Assembly: GCA_004212735.1 (NCBI GenBank)
Contig: SHBD01000018.1
Span: 1 to 36,353 of the forward strand
Length of the DNA: 36,353 nt
Direction of reading: 5' to 3'
Origin: SAR116 cluster bacterium
Lineage (GTDB): Bacteria > Pseudomonadota > Alphaproteobacteria > Puniceispirillales > Puniceispirillaceae
Below the pieces are notes generated by a model. It saw only the letters and a program-made list of their open reading frames with translations, was not told the origin of the DNA and searched no databases. The position numbers were made by a program, and so were the translations under genes. Shown one piece after another: positions 24,217 to 32,756 of this stretch (position 1 is the stretch's first letter; each line of letters opens with the position of its first letter).

Positions 24217-25363
24217 AAAGACGGCGGGCGAGATATTGGGTGAATTCATGATTTTCACGCTCCAGCCAGCTTAGGGGCCCGGGGCTGGAGAGCGGGGCCT
24301 TTGCGCCGGCAAAAATCCCCTCGACGACGTTTTTATCCTCAAGCTGGACAGCATCAAGAAAGGTTTTGGTTTCGGCGATATAGGTTTCTGGGTCAGACTG
24401 CGCCGCCAGCACTTCGGGGGCCAGCGCCGCACCATAGCGGATGCGGGTTCGCCCCGGCCCATCCGGTTGCAGCGCCAGATACCAGAGATGATCCGGCGCA
24501 AGCACATACATATGGCAGGGAAAGACCGTCGGCATCACAGATATGTTGCGCCATTTGCCGGTCAGGCTGGTGTTGTCAGGATGCGCCGTGCCGACAGGTG
24601 CCGTGCCGGTCTTGACGAACAGCTGCGAGGTGAAATGGGGGAAGCTGCCGCGCTCATCAAATTGCGTCTCCTCGACCAGAAAATGCCCGCCAACCGTGTC
24701 ACGGTGGGCAACGGGAAGGTGGTAGCCCTCCATGAAATTCTCGGTCAGGCATTTCCAGTTGGTATCCCAGACATGATCCTCGGTGAAGATCGTCACATAA
24801 TTCTGCATGTTGTAGGGCAGAAGTTTCTCCGTCAAATCGGCCAGCATGTGCGCCACGGGTTCCACATCAGGGTCAAGGCAGACATAGATCCAGCCAAGAT
24901 ATTCCTCGCAGCGGACCGCGGGAAGCTGGATGTCGGATTTGTTGAAACAGGTTGTGCGGTCCATATAGGCAGCGCCAACCAGCTGGCCCTCAAGATTGTA
25001 GGTCCAGGCATGATAGGGGCAGGAAAATTTACGCGTGTTCCCGCGTCCCTCGACAAGACGCATCATCCGGTGACGGCAGATGTTTGACCGGGCGGAAAGC
25101 GCGCCATCGGCCCCGCGAATGATGATCAGCGGCTGCGCGCCACATTCAAACGCCATGTAATCGCCAGGATTGGGCAATTCATCAGCCCGGCCAGCACACA
25201 GCCATTCAGAGGCAAAAATGCGGTCCATCTCATGCGCGGTGATGTCCGGCAGCGTATATATCGCCTTTGGCGGGGCTGTTGCCGCCTCAAGCGGCGTGGC
25301 CGCCAGCTTTTTCAGTGACGTCAGAACTTCATCAACTGTCGAGGGCTGTTGCCTGTGTATCAT
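24209..25363 (-). CDS. Rieske non-heme iron oxygenase, large subunit (carnitine/glycine betaine oxygenase-like)
   Basis: A 384-residue aromatic-ring-hydroxylating-type oxygenase alpha subunit. The Rieske [2Fe-2S] ligands are C96, H98, C115 and H118 (CRHR ... CPYH). The mononuclear iron site appears as ENFMEGYHLPVAH, with N209, E212, H215 and H220. Size and this pattern fit quaternary-ammonium oxygenases (choline, glycine betaine, carnitine or stachydrine demethylases) better than aromatic dioxygenases, but the substrate is inferred. No reductase gene is adjacent, so it must draw electrons from elsewhere. Its promoter region contains the 16-bp T-rich array. Confidence 0.87.
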   Translation of the reverse strand: MIHRQQPSTVDEVLTSLKKLAATPLEAATAPPKAIYTLPDITAHEMDRIFASEWLCAGRADELPNPGDYMAFECGAQPLIIIRGADGALSARSNICRHRMMRLVEGRGNTRKFSCPYHAWTYNLEGQLVGAAYMDRTTCFNKSDIQLPAVRCEEYLGWIYVCLDPDVEPVAHMLADLTEKLLPYNMQNYVTIFTEDHVWDTNWKCLTENFMEGYHLPVAHRDTVGGHFLVEETQFDERGSFPHFTSQLFVKTGTAPVGTAHPDNTSLTGKWRNISVMPTVFPCHMYVLAPDHLWYLALQPDGPGRTRIRYGAALAPEVLAAQSDPETYIAETKTFLDAVQLEDKNVVEGIFAGAKAPLSSPGPLSWLERENHEFTQYLARRLCD

Positions 25364-25415
25364 TGGATCAAAGCTCCCATGTTACGGTGTCTGTATGCGC
25401 TGGGTTTATATGCGC

Positions 25416-25482
25416 CTGTTTTTGTTTGGGCTTGTTTTTGTTTGGGCTTGTTTTTGTTTGGGCTTGTTTTTGTTTGGGCTGG
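25416..25482. repeat. 16-bp tandem repeat, 4 copies, upstream of the Rieske gene
   Basis: CTTGTTTTTGTTTGGG occurs three times exactly, preceded by a 15-bp version missing one T. It lies between the Rieske start (25363) and the RidA stop (25508). On the minus strand it is an A/C-rich leader. Confidence 0.95.
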
Positions 25483-25507
25483 GTATCTGTCTGCATAGGG
25501 GCAGCGG

Positions 25508-25921
25508 CTAGTCGGGGATGACCGCCGTCACCTCAATCTCGACAACCCATTCCGGGCGGGCAAGCGCCGGAACAACAAGGCCGGTTGAACAGGGATGAAC
25601 GCCCTTCAGCCATTTCCCCATTTCCTGATAAACCGCCTCACGATAGCGAATATCGGTCAGATAGACGACAATCCGGCAGACATGATCCATGCAGCTTCCG
25701 GCCTCCTCAAGAAGCATGGCGATGTTCTGCATGGTCTTTTCGGTCTGTTTTCCGGCATCGCCGACATGCAGCGACTTGCGGCTGTCCAGATCCTGCGCCA
25801 CCTGCCCGCGCAGAAACACCATGGTGCCCCGCGCGACAACGCCCTGCGCGAGATCATTATCCAGATTCTGCTCCGGATAGGTCTGTTTCGTATTAAACGG
25901 CCTGATGCGTTTGTGTGCCAT
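25508..25921 (-). CDS. RidA/YjgF/YER057c/UK114 family protein (enamine/imine deaminase)
   Basis: A 137-residue RidA-family protein, forming homotrimers in known members. FLRGQVAQDLD, KQTEKTMQNIAMLLEEAG, and RIVVYLTDIRYR follow the family layout, and the substrate-binding arginine is expected in ALARPEWVVEIEVTAV. Canonical RidA hydrolyses 2-aminoacrylate and related enamines released by PLP enzymes. An AAGGA eight bases upstream supports ATG 25921. It lies downstream of the D-amino acid transaminase on the same strand, with 154 bp between, which fits a detoxifying role for that enzyme's by-products. Confidence 0.88.
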   Translation of the reverse strand: MAHKRIRPFNTKQTYPEQNLDNDLAQGVVARGTMVFLRGQVAQDLDSRKSLHVGDAGKQTEKTMQNIAMLLEEAGSCMDHVCRIVVYLTDIRYREAVYQEMGKWLKGVHPCSTGLVVPALARPEWVVEIEVTAVIPD

Positions 25922-25965
25922 TTTACTTTTCCTTCTTTATCGTTTAATTACAATAATATAAATAA

Positions 25966-25971
25966 ATTATA
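25966..25971 (-). promoter_or_regulatory. candidate -10 box for the ridA-type gene
   Basis: ATTATA on the plus strand is TATAAT on the minus strand, 45 bp upstream of the ATG, inside a very A+T-rich spacer (25922-26075). No good -35 element is evident at 16-18 bp. The spacer also holds a direct repeat of TAATTATTTTTC. Confidence 0.3.
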
Positions 25972-26075
25972 ACTGATGTTTTTTAATCATATTCTCACCT
26001 CGTATGGCGGCTTTCCATCCAATCCAAATCAAACAATTACTTTTTAGATTTTATAATTATTTTTCATGATTTTAA

Positions 26076-26939
26076 TTATTTTTCTAGTGAGGGGAACTCG
26101 GCCCGTGCGGTGTCAAGATAAGCGGCGCGCAGCGTCGCGGTGATGGCACCGGTCTGGCCATCGCCAATCTGCACATCATCAATCTGGCCAACCGGCATCA
26201 CATAGATCGAGGCGGCGGTGATGAACGCCTCATCCGCCTGTTTGGCCTGGTCCAGCGTATAGATCGTCTCGACAATGCGCAGCTGGTGGGCGGCGGCAAC
26301 GCGCAGCATCGTCTGACGGGTGATGCCATGCAGGATTTCATTGCTGACCGGGCGAACATAGATGATGTTGTCCTTGATGAAAAAGAAGCTGGAGGAGCCT
26401 GCCTCGGTGACGAACCCATCGCCATCAATCATCAGCGCCTCATAGGCACCGGCGTCATGCGCCGCCTGCTTGGCCATCACCTGTCCCAGCAAATTGGTCG
26501 TCTTGATGTCGCGGCGGGCCCAGCGAATGTCCGGCACGCTGGCCAGTGAGACAGGTTTTGGCGGCGCATCGGCGGTGAATTTCTCAGTCTGGGTGAAGGC
26601 AAAAATATTCGGCGTGTAACTGTCATCATAGAGATAGTTGCGATCACCCTCGCCGCGCGTGATGTGCAGATAGAGGAAACCCTCATTTTGCTGGTTTTCG
26701 GCAATCAGACGCATCAGCGCCGCCAGCATCGCATCGCGCCCCATCGGCGATCGCATATTTAGCTTGGCAAGCGAGCTGTCGAGCCGGTCCATGTGGTAGG
26801 CAAAATCGGTGATTTGGCCATCAAGAATGCCGAACCCCTCATAGACCGCATCAGCAAAAAGAAGGCCACGGTCAAAAATTGACAGTTTTGCCTCACCCTC
26901 GGGAATAAAGTCACCATTCAGAAAAACAACCCGGCCCAT
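26076..26939 (-). CDS. D-amino acid transaminase (class IV PLP aminotransferase)
   Basis: A 287-residue fold-type IV PLP enzyme. K146 in RRDIKTTNLL is the Schiff-base lysine, and E179 in VTEAGSSS binds the pyridine nitrogen; the IFDRGLLFADAVYEG start (21-35) is typical of D-alanine transaminase rather than the branched-chain enzyme. It would interconvert D-alanine and D-glutamate with 2-oxo acids for the cell wall or D-amino acid use. The family motif is usually EGSSSN; here an extra Ala precedes the serines and Phe follows. ATG 26939 is well placed. Confidence 0.85.
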   Translation of the reverse strand: MGRVVFLNGDFIPEGEAKLSIFDRGLLFADAVYEGFGILDGQITDFAYHMDRLDSSLAKLNMRSPMGRDAMLAALMRLIAENQQNEGFLYLHITRGEGDRNYLYDDSYTPNIFAFTQTEKFTADAPPKPVSLASVPDIRWARRDIKTTNLLGQVMAKQAAHDAGAYEALMIDGDGFVTEAGSSSFFFIKDNIIYVRPVSNEILHGITRQTMLRVAAAHQLRIVETIYTLDQAKQADEAFITAASIYVMPVGQIDDVQIGDGQTGAITATLRAAYLDTARAEFPSLEK

Positions 26940-27016
26940 CTATAGTTTCTCTCATCTGATCTGTTTGCTGGCGATACTCTAATGCCAGAATTGATCATTT
27001 GGAAATGAGAAAAACG

Positions 27017-28300
27017 TCACGATCCGACAAGCTGTGGCCACCGCGCACAAAACCGCGACCAATTCGCCGGATCAATCTCAACCGAGAGGCTCTGGGTGCC
27101 ATCCTCATTGAAAGCGGAGGCCGTTACCTTGCCATGCGCATGCAGCCAGGCCCGCGCCGCGCCATCACCCGGACCGAGGACCAGCGTGCAATCCAGCGCA
27201 CCAGCGCCAAGACGCGCATCAATGGTGGCAAGCGCGTCATCCATCCCCTCGCCGGTGAGCGCAGAGGTAAAAACAGCATCTGGAAAGAGATTGAGCAACG
27301 CGTCCCGGTCATCAGCATCGGCCAGCCGGTCAGATTTGTTCAGAATATGGATCACGCGGGCGTGCTGCTCCTCCTCATCAAGCCCGAGATCGGCAAGAAC
27401 GGCGCGGACATCTTCGGCTTCCTCGGCAATCATCGGCGAGGAAGCGTCATGCACATGCAGCAATAGATCAGCCTGCACCACCTCTTCAAGCGTGCTTTTG
27501 AACGCCTCAACCAGCTCGGTCGGCAATTGGCTGATGAAGCCGACCGTGTCAGCAATCACCGCTTTGCGCCCGGAAGCAAAGGCAACGCCGCGCATGGTTG
27601 GGTCAAGAGTGGCGAACAGCATATCCCGGGAGAGTACGCCAGCGCCTGTCAAACGGTTGAAAAACGTTGATTTTCCGGCATTTGTATAGCCGATCAGCGC
27701 CAATGTCGGTGTCTCACCACGGATCCTGTTGCGGCGTTGCAGATGGCGTGTGCGCTCAACCTCCTGCAGCTCTTTCTTGATCCGGACAACGCGGTCCATC
27801 AACATCCGCCGGTCAAGTTCGATCTGGCGCTCACCCGGACCGCCCAGAAAGCCGCCGCCGCCGCGCTGGCGTTCAAGGTGGGTCCAGCTGCGCACAAGAC
27901 GGCTGCGCTGGAAGGAGAGTGCCGCCAGCTCAACCTGCAGGCGGCCGGCATGGGTCTGCGCCCGCGCCCCGAAAATTTCAAGGATCAGCGCGGTCCGGTC
28001 AATCACCTTGGCATTGGTGATCGTCTCCAGATTGCGCTGCTGGACAGGTGTGAGGGCGGTGTTGACGACAATCAGCGGATGCTCCGCCTCCTCGGCACGG
28101 GCGGCCAGACCCTCGGCATAGCCCTTGCCAAGAAAGGAGGCTGCGCGCGGCTTGGCAAAGGACACCACCTCGGAAAAACTCACCTCAAGGCCAATCGCCT
28201 CAACCAGCAGGCTCGCCTCCTCCAGCATCATGGCAGGCGTGCGGCTGAGCGGCATCACCCGAACGTCCGGATGGATCACAAAGGCGGTACTAATTCCCAA
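27017..28300 (-). CDS. hflX: ribosome-associated GTPase HflX
   Basis: A 427-residue GTPase. The N-terminal HflX domain (LGKGYAEGLAA, VQQRNLETITNAKVIDRTALILEIF) and the glycine-rich linker GGGGFLGGPGERQIELDRR precede the G domain: G1 GYTNAGKST (204-212), G3 DTVGF (251-255), G4 NKSD (about 308). HflX splits stalled or heat-damaged ribosomes. A TTG start at 28300 has AGAAGGG seven bases upstream and gives the usual ALVIHP-like beginning; no ATG fits better. Its common partner hfq is not upstream here: the neighbour is a divergent SDR gene. Confidence 0.92.
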   Translation of the reverse strand: MGISTAFVIHPDVRVMPLSRTPAMMLEEASLLVEAIGLEVSFSEVVSFAKPRAASFLGKGYAEGLAARAEEAEHPLIVVNTALTPVQQRNLETITNAKVIDRTALILEIFGARAQTHAGRLQVELAALSFQRSRLVRSWTHLERQRGGGGFLGGPGERQIELDRRMLMDRVVRIKKELQEVERTRHLQRRNRIRGETPTLALIGYTNAGKSTFFNRLTGAGVLSRDMLFATLDPTMRGVAFASGRKAVIADTVGFISQLPTELVEAFKSTLEEVVQADLLLHVHDASSPMIAEEAEDVRAVLADLGLDEEEQHARVIHILNKSDRLADADDRDALLNLFPDAVFTSALTGEGMDDALATIDARLGAGALDCTLVLGPGDGAARAWLHAHGKVTASAFNEDGTQSLSVEIDPANWSRFCARWPQLVGS

Positions 28301-28327
28301 AAAATGGCCCTTCTGCCTAACTTAATT

Positions 28328-28359
28328 GCGGTATGGCTTGGTAGCGGTATGGCGGGTTT
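28328..28359. repeat. 16-bp tandem duplication upstream of hflX
   Basis: GCGGTATGGCTTGGTA is followed by GCGGTATGGCGGGTTT, about 28 bp before the hflX start, in the 185-bp divergent region with the SDR gene. Confidence 0.6.
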
Positions 28360-28485
28360 TACAGTGTGAGCTGGCGGCAGGGAAGCAAAAAATCCAGCCT
28401 TTGCGGCATGCCCGGCACCAGATTGATGGACCGGCAGGCGTGATTTGCCTATGATCGGTGTGGTAACAGAGGACAAAAGAGCAGC

Positions 28486-29223
28486 ATGGACAGGACAATC
28501 ATCATCACGGGTGCCGGTAGTGGCATCGGACGCGCCACCGCCACCGCCTTTCTGGAAGCTGGCTGGCAGGTTGGCTTGATCGGGCGGCGGCAGGAAACGC
28601 TTGCAGAAACAGCAGACGGAGATGAGCGTGCGCTGATCCTGCCATGTGATGTGGGCGAGGCAGAATCGGTCGAGAGCGCCTTTGCCACAGCCAGCGGAAA
28701 ATGGGGCCGGCTTGACGCGCTGTTCAACAATGCCGGGATCGGCAGCCCGTCCCGCCCCATCGATGAGACCGATGTCGGGATATGGCTGGATGTGGTGCGG
28801 ATCAATCTGACCGGATCCTTTCTGTGCGCCCGGGCGGCCTTTGCCTGGATGCGCGCACAGCAACCGCAGGGTGGCCGGATCATCAATAATGGCTCCATTT
28901 CGGCGCATGCCCCGCGTCCGGGATCAACCCCCTATACCAGCACCAAACATGCGATCACCGGTCTGACAAAGAGTCTGTCGCTGGATGGACGGCCGTTTGA
29001 CATTGTCTGCGGGCAGATCGATATCGGCAATGCGTTGACCGATATGGCACTGCCGATGACCAAGGGGGTGCCGCAGCCAGATGGATCAATGCGGGCCGAG
29101 GCAACGATGGATGTTGGCCATGTCGCAAGCTCGGTGTTGCATATGGCCCAGATGCCGCTGGACGCCAATGTCCAGTTCATGACTGTCATGGCACCGAAAA
29201 TGCCATTTATAGGCAGGGGTTAG
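28486..29223 (+). CDS. short-chain dehydrogenase/reductase (classical SDR)
   Basis: A 245-residue Rossmann-fold oxidoreductase. TGAGSGIG (8-15) binds NAD(P), NNAG (81-84) stabilises the central sheet, and the catalytic set is a serine at 137 or 139 with Y150 and K154 (YTSTK). Arg in GRR at 33-35 suggests NADP(H) preference. The substrate is unknown. It ends in a 4-bp overlap with the convergent cysQ. Confidence 0.87.
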   Translation: MDRTIIITGAGSGIGRATATAFLEAGWQVGLIGRRQETLAETADGDERALILPCDVGEAESVESAFATASGKWGRLDALFNNAGIGSPSRPIDETDVGIWLDVVRINLTGSFLCARAAFAWMRAQQPQGGRIINNGSISAHAPRPGSTPYTSTKHAITGLTKSLSLDGRPFDIVCGQIDIGNALTDMALPMTKGVPQPDGSMRAEATMDVGHVASSVLHMAQMPLDANVQFMTVMAPKMPFIGRG

Positions 29224-30014
29224 GTAGACGCGGTGATCGGCGAAAAGCCGCCAAAGGCGACAAAAGCTCCATTGCGATAATCCGGCTTGCCATAGGTAAA
29301 ATCATCACCGGCGGGTGTTTGAACCTTCCCGCCCGCAACGCGCAACACAGCGTCACCAGCCGCCGTGTCCCATTCCATCGTCGGGCTAAAGCGCGGATAG
29401 ACATCAGCCTCACCCGCCGCAAGGAGACAGAATTTCAGACTTGAGCCAATGGAGATTGTCTCGGCAATGCCATGGGCCGCAAGCCAGTCATCGGTTGCCG
29501 CGTCCCGGTGCGAGTGACTGGCAACGGCAACAGCCCCTTCAGGGGGCACCGGACGCACGGCAAGCGCCCGCGTGGCGCCTGCAGACACCTCGAGGGCTGT
29601 CGCGCCATCGCATGTGTGAAACAGACGGCCAAGCGCCGGGGCATAGACAATGCCAAGGACCGGCCGGCACCGTTCAATCAGCGCGATATTGACGGTGAAG
29701 GCACCCTGCCCGTCCGGGCGCAGAAATTCCTTCGTGCCATCAAGCGGGTCAACCAGAAAGAAGCGGTCTGGCGCGCTGATCGCATGGCTTGTGGCATTTT
29801 CCTCGGAAATGATGGTGATGCCCGGAGCAGCACTGGAAAGGGCGGCCAGCAGAATATCCTCGGCTGCCTGATCGGCGGCGGTGACGGGTGAGCCATCAGC
29901 TTTGCGGTTTGCCACAACGCCGTCTGCGTGAATGCGCATGATCACCGCCCCGGCCTCGTGAACAGCCGGCAACAGCCGCTCAACAAGGCGGGCGTGGTCA
30001 GGCTGATCTGTCAT
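29220..30014 (-). CDS. cysQ: 3'(2'),5'-bisphosphate nucleotidase CysQ
   Basis: A 264-residue inositol-monophosphatase-superfamily enzyme. Metal-binding residues are in ISEEN (E71), [13 protein letters not shown] (D89, D92) and [11 protein letters not shown] near residue 210. KEF after the DPLDGT motif marks the CysQ branch. It hydrolyses 3'-phosphoadenosine 5'-phosphate made in sulfate assimilation and lipid or cofactor sulfation. ATG 30014 is followed by a normal-length domain. It lies 30 bp downstream of the photolyase gene on the same strand. Confidence 0.88.
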   Translation of the reverse strand: MTDQPDHARLVERLLPAVHEAGAVIMRIHADGVVANRKADGSPVTAADQAAEDILLAALSSAAPGITIISEENATSHAISAPDRFFLVDPLDGTKEFLRPDGQGAFTVNIALIERCRPVLGIVYAPALGRLFHTCDGATALEVSAGATRALAVRPVPPEGAVAVASHSHRDAATDDWLAAHGIAETISIGSSLKFCLLAAGEADVYPRFSPTMEWDTAAGDAVLRVAGGKVQTPAGDDFTYGKPDYRNGAFVAFGGFSPITAST

Positions 30015-30043
30015 CTGAAACTCCGGTCAATCTCGCGTCAAGG

Positions 30044-31633
30044 CTAGGGGCTTTCGAGGCCCAAATCCATCTGTTTATGACCAGATGGGGAGGCGGTGGC
30101 TTTTGCGGAGGGGCTTGGATCACGATGTGTCGTGGTGCCGCCCTCACGGCGGCTGGCATGTTTGGCGACAACATGTGTGGCCGCCTGGCGGTGGGTTGCG
30201 GTGCGGCGAATGGCATAGATTTGCGATGCCGCCTGCTTGCGGGCCAGCTTTTCATCAACAAGCGGCGCTGGATAATCAGGCGCCAATGCCGGTTTGAGCC
30301 ACGGCGTATGGACCAACGCATCGGGCATCGCCGCCAGTTCGGGAACCCAGTTCCGGAGGAAATGACCGGCTTTGTCCTGATCCTGGCTCTGTTTCACCGG
30401 ATTATAGATGCGGATGGTGTTGATCCCGGTGATCCCCGACTGCATCTGGCACTGGCTGTAATGGATGCCCGGCTCGTAATCGACAAATTGGCGCGCAAGA
30501 TGCAGCGCCGGGCGCCGCCAGTCCAGCCAGAGATGGTAGCTGGCAAAGCTCATCACCATGGCGCGCATGCGAAAGGTGAGCCAGCCAGTGGCGGCAAGCG
30601 AGCGCATGCAGGCATCAACCAGCGGATAGCCAGTCTGCCCGGTCTGCCAGGCAAGAAGACGCGCGGCGGCGTCTGGTGTGTCCTTTTGCCACTCCCGATA
30701 GGCAGGGTGAAAGGCGCGGAATTCGGCCTCTGGCTCATCCTCGAGCTTCTGGATGAAATGACAATGCCAATGCAGGCGGCTGTTGAAGCTGGTGAGTGAT
30801 TTCAGCCAACTTGTCCGGTCACGCGGATCGGCAGTGAGATCAGTCGCGCCCAGCCCGCCCGCGCCTGGGGACTGATTTGCCTCACGCAGCGCGTGGCGGC
30901 GGCGCTGGCTGGCCTGATAGACCTCGCGCATCGACAGGCAGCCAAAGGCAAGGTAGGGCGAAAGCCGCGAACAGCTGGTCGCCGCCGTGACCGGTGATGA
31001 CATCTCGAACCGGTAACCGCGCCCGCGCTCCTCGAGAAAAGATTTCAGCCGGGCAATGCCGGCTGGCCGTCCACCCGGCTGGCGCTGGGGACAGGGATCA
31101 GGGGCAAGGCCGAGCTCAACCGCCGTTGGCAGAGGCGCTGTCTGCGCCGGAACCGGGGCGAGCCATGCCGGTGCCGGGGTGACGGGCTGGCGCATCATTG
31201 CATCCCATTTCGGCGCCCAGCCCCGGCGCGAGGCCATCGCCCGATGAACGCCATGTTGCTGAAATTCGTGGATTGTAATTGCCGCGCGTCTGGCCCACGC
31301 ATTTACCCGCCTGTCACGATCATAGGTCCAGCCATTCCAGGTTTCCTGATGCGCATAGATTGCGGTGACATCATGTTCGGCGGCGAGTGCGGCCAGAACA
31401 TCAACCGCATCGCCCGTGCGGATGACCAGTGGTTGGCCAAGACGGGCGAGCGACGCCGAGAGCGCAGTGAGAGAGTCGCTCAAAAAGGCATAATGGCGGG
31501 CGCTCAGGTCAGGCTGTGCCCATAGATCCGGCTCAACAATATAGAGGGGCAGCACCGGCCCGGACGCGGCAGCGGCGGCAAGCGCGGCGTGATCCCAAAC
31601 GCGCAGATCCCGTTTAAACCAGACAATATTCAC
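30044..31633 (-). CDS. cryptochrome/DNA photolyase family protein
   Basis: A 529-residue flavoprotein. The N-terminal alpha/beta antenna domain begins VNIVWFKRDLRVWDHAAL. The FAD domain contains SPYLAFGCLSMREV, RLHWHCHFIQKLEDEPE, GYPLVDACMRSLAATGWLTFRMRAM and the electron-transfer-type FASYHLWLDWR segment, with GITGINTIRIYNP binding FAD. It likely repairs UV pyrimidine dimers with blue light. GTG 31633 with GGAG upstream starts at the family's usual position; the 34 codons above it in frame look random. A basic, low-complexity tail of about 60 residues ends in QMDLGLESP, which resembles a sliding-clamp-binding motif. Confidence 0.88.
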   Translation of the reverse strand: MNIVWFKRDLRVWDHAALAAAAASGPVLPLYIVEPDLWAQPDLSARHYAFLSDSLTALSASLARLGQPLVIRTGDAVDVLAALAAEHDVTAIYAHQETWNGWTYDRDRRVNAWARRAAITIHEFQQHGVHRAMASRRGWAPKWDAMMRQPVTPAPAWLAPVPAQTAPLPTAVELGLAPDPCPQRQPGGRPAGIARLKSFLEERGRGYRFEMSSPVTAATSCSRLSPYLAFGCLSMREVYQASQRRRHALREANQSPGAGGLGATDLTADPRDRTSWLKSLTSFNSRLHWHCHFIQKLEDEPEAEFRAFHPAYREWQKDTPDAAARLLAWQTGQTGYPLVDACMRSLAATGWLTFRMRAMVMSFASYHLWLDWRRPALHLARQFVDYEPGIHYSQCQMQSGITGINTIRIYNPVKQSQDQDKAGHFLRNWVPELAAMPDALVHTPWLKPALAPDYPAPLVDEKLARKQAASQIYAIRRTATHRQAATHVVAKHASRREGGTTTHRDPSPSAKATASPSGHKQMDLGLESP

Positions 31634-31737
31634 TCTCTCCGCCCCAAAAGCGTTATCACGACCTTTATGATGTAGGAAACAGATCAAGAACATGCAAGGT
31701 GACAGCAGGCCGCAGCCGGGGCGTGAACGCCCCAATC

Positions 31738-31781
31738 AAGCTGGATTTAGGCTGGATTTAAGCTGAATTAAAGCTGGGCTA
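31738..31781. repeat. 11-bp tandem repeat, 4 copies, between photolyase and aldolase genes
   Basis: AAGCTGGATTT, AGGCTGGATTT, AAGCTGAATTA, AAGCTGGGCTA. It lies in the spacer downstream of the aldolase and upstream of the photolyase. Confidence 0.75.
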
Positions 31782-31795
31782 TCAGACAGCGAGAC

Positions 31796-31851
31796 GTTGT
31801 TGCTGGCCGTTGTTGCTGGCTGTTTCTGCTGGCTGTTTCTGCTGGCTGTTA
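31796..31851. repeat. 13-bp tandem repeat, 4 copies, abutting the aldolase stop
   Basis: GTTGTTGCTGGCC, GTTGTTGCTGGCT, then GTTTCTGCTGGCT twice; the next, GTTATTGGCG, is degenerate and contains the stop complement TTA at 31849-31851. Confidence 0.9.
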
Positions 31852-32652
31852 TTGGCGAAACCGGCTGGCGGTTTGGCGGAGCGCTGTCGTCATGCTGTTG
31901 ATATCCGAGGCAACGGCGACAAAGCTGACACCTCTGGCAAGATAGCGTTCGGCATCCACCGGATCAACGGCGAAAATGCCCGATGCCTTGCCAGACGCGG
32001 CGATGGCATCAAGCGCACCGTCAATGGCGGTCACCACCGCAGGCGCATGTGGGTTGCCAAGATGGCCGAGATCAGCGCTGAGATCGGATGGGCCGATGAA
32101 AACACCATCAACACCATCGACGGCCAGAATATCCGGCAATGCGGCAAGCCCTGCCCGGCTTTCAACCTGAACGAACAGGCAAATCTGGTCATTGGCGGTG
32201 TGCAGATAATCGGCATGAGCGTTGAAGTTGGAGGCGCGCGCCGTCGACGCGCCAACACCGCGCACACCACCCGGCGGATAGCGCGTTGCGCGGACAAGTT
32301 CGGCCGCCTGAGCCGCGCTTTCGACCATCGGCACGACAAAGCTCTGACAGCCGATATCCAGAAATTGTTTCAAAATATGGGTCTCGCCAATCGGCGGGCG
32401 GACAACAGCGCTGACCGGTGTCTGATTGGGTGTCTGATTGGGTGTCTGATTGGGCGTCTGGGAAAGCGCCTGTAGCTGGGCAAGGGTCGAGCGGAGATCA
32501 TTTGGCGCATGTTCATTGTCGATCACGCACCAGTCAAAGCCAGCGCTGGCGGCTATTTCAGCGGCATAGGAATCGCCTAGAACAAGCCAGCAGCCAATTG
32601 TCTGTTTTCCGTCGGCAAGCGCCTGTTTCAATTTGTTCACCGGTGCTGGCAT
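31849..32652 (-). CDS. HpcH/HpaI-family aldolase
   Basis: A 267-residue class II (metal-dependent) aldolase of the 2,4-dihydroxyhept-2-enedioate/2-keto-3-deoxy type. The catalytic base H48 lies in IDNEHAPND, R85 in VVRPP polarises the substrate, and the metal-binding pair is in VQVESRAGL and IGPSDLSADLG. It reversibly cleaves 2-keto-4-hydroxy acids to pyruvate and an aldehyde; the natural substrate is unknown. ATG 32652 has GGAG nine bases upstream, better than 32676. Residues 65-79 are four Gln-Thr-Pro-Asn-like units between LQAL and VSAVVRPP, a loop that is short in relatives. Confidence 0.87.
   Translation of the reverse strand: MPAPVNKLKQALADGKQTIGCWLVLGDSYAAEIAASAGFDWCVIDNEHAPNDLRSTLAQLQALSQTPNQTPNQTPNQTPVSAVVRPPIGETHILKQFLDIGCQSFVVPMVESAAQAAELVRATRYPPGGVRGVGASTARASNFNAHADYLHTANDQICLFVQVESRAGLAALPDILAVDGVDGVFIGPSDLSADLGHLGNPHAPAVVTAIDGALDAIAASGKASGIFAVDPVDAERYLARGVSFVAVASDINSMTTALRQTASRFRQ
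32417..32464. repeat. 12-bp in-frame tandem repeat, 3 exact copies plus one, within the aldolase gene
   Basis: GGTGTCTGATTG three times, then GGCGTCTGGGAA. On the minus strand it encodes Gln-Thr-Pro-Asn. Confidence 0.95.
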
Positions 32653-32756
32653 AGGTTTGGTCTCCCTTATCGGCATGGGTCATGTCGGTTACGCGGGCAA
32701 AGGCCAGAGGAAAAAGGCCAGAGGCCGGAGGACAAAGATCAGATGCCGGATGGTTG

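Noticed and set aside
31634-31735. 34-codon N-terminal extension of the photolyase
   Set aside because: Composition is random and the photolyase fold begins at VNIVWFKRDLR; GTG 31633 has a ribosome site.
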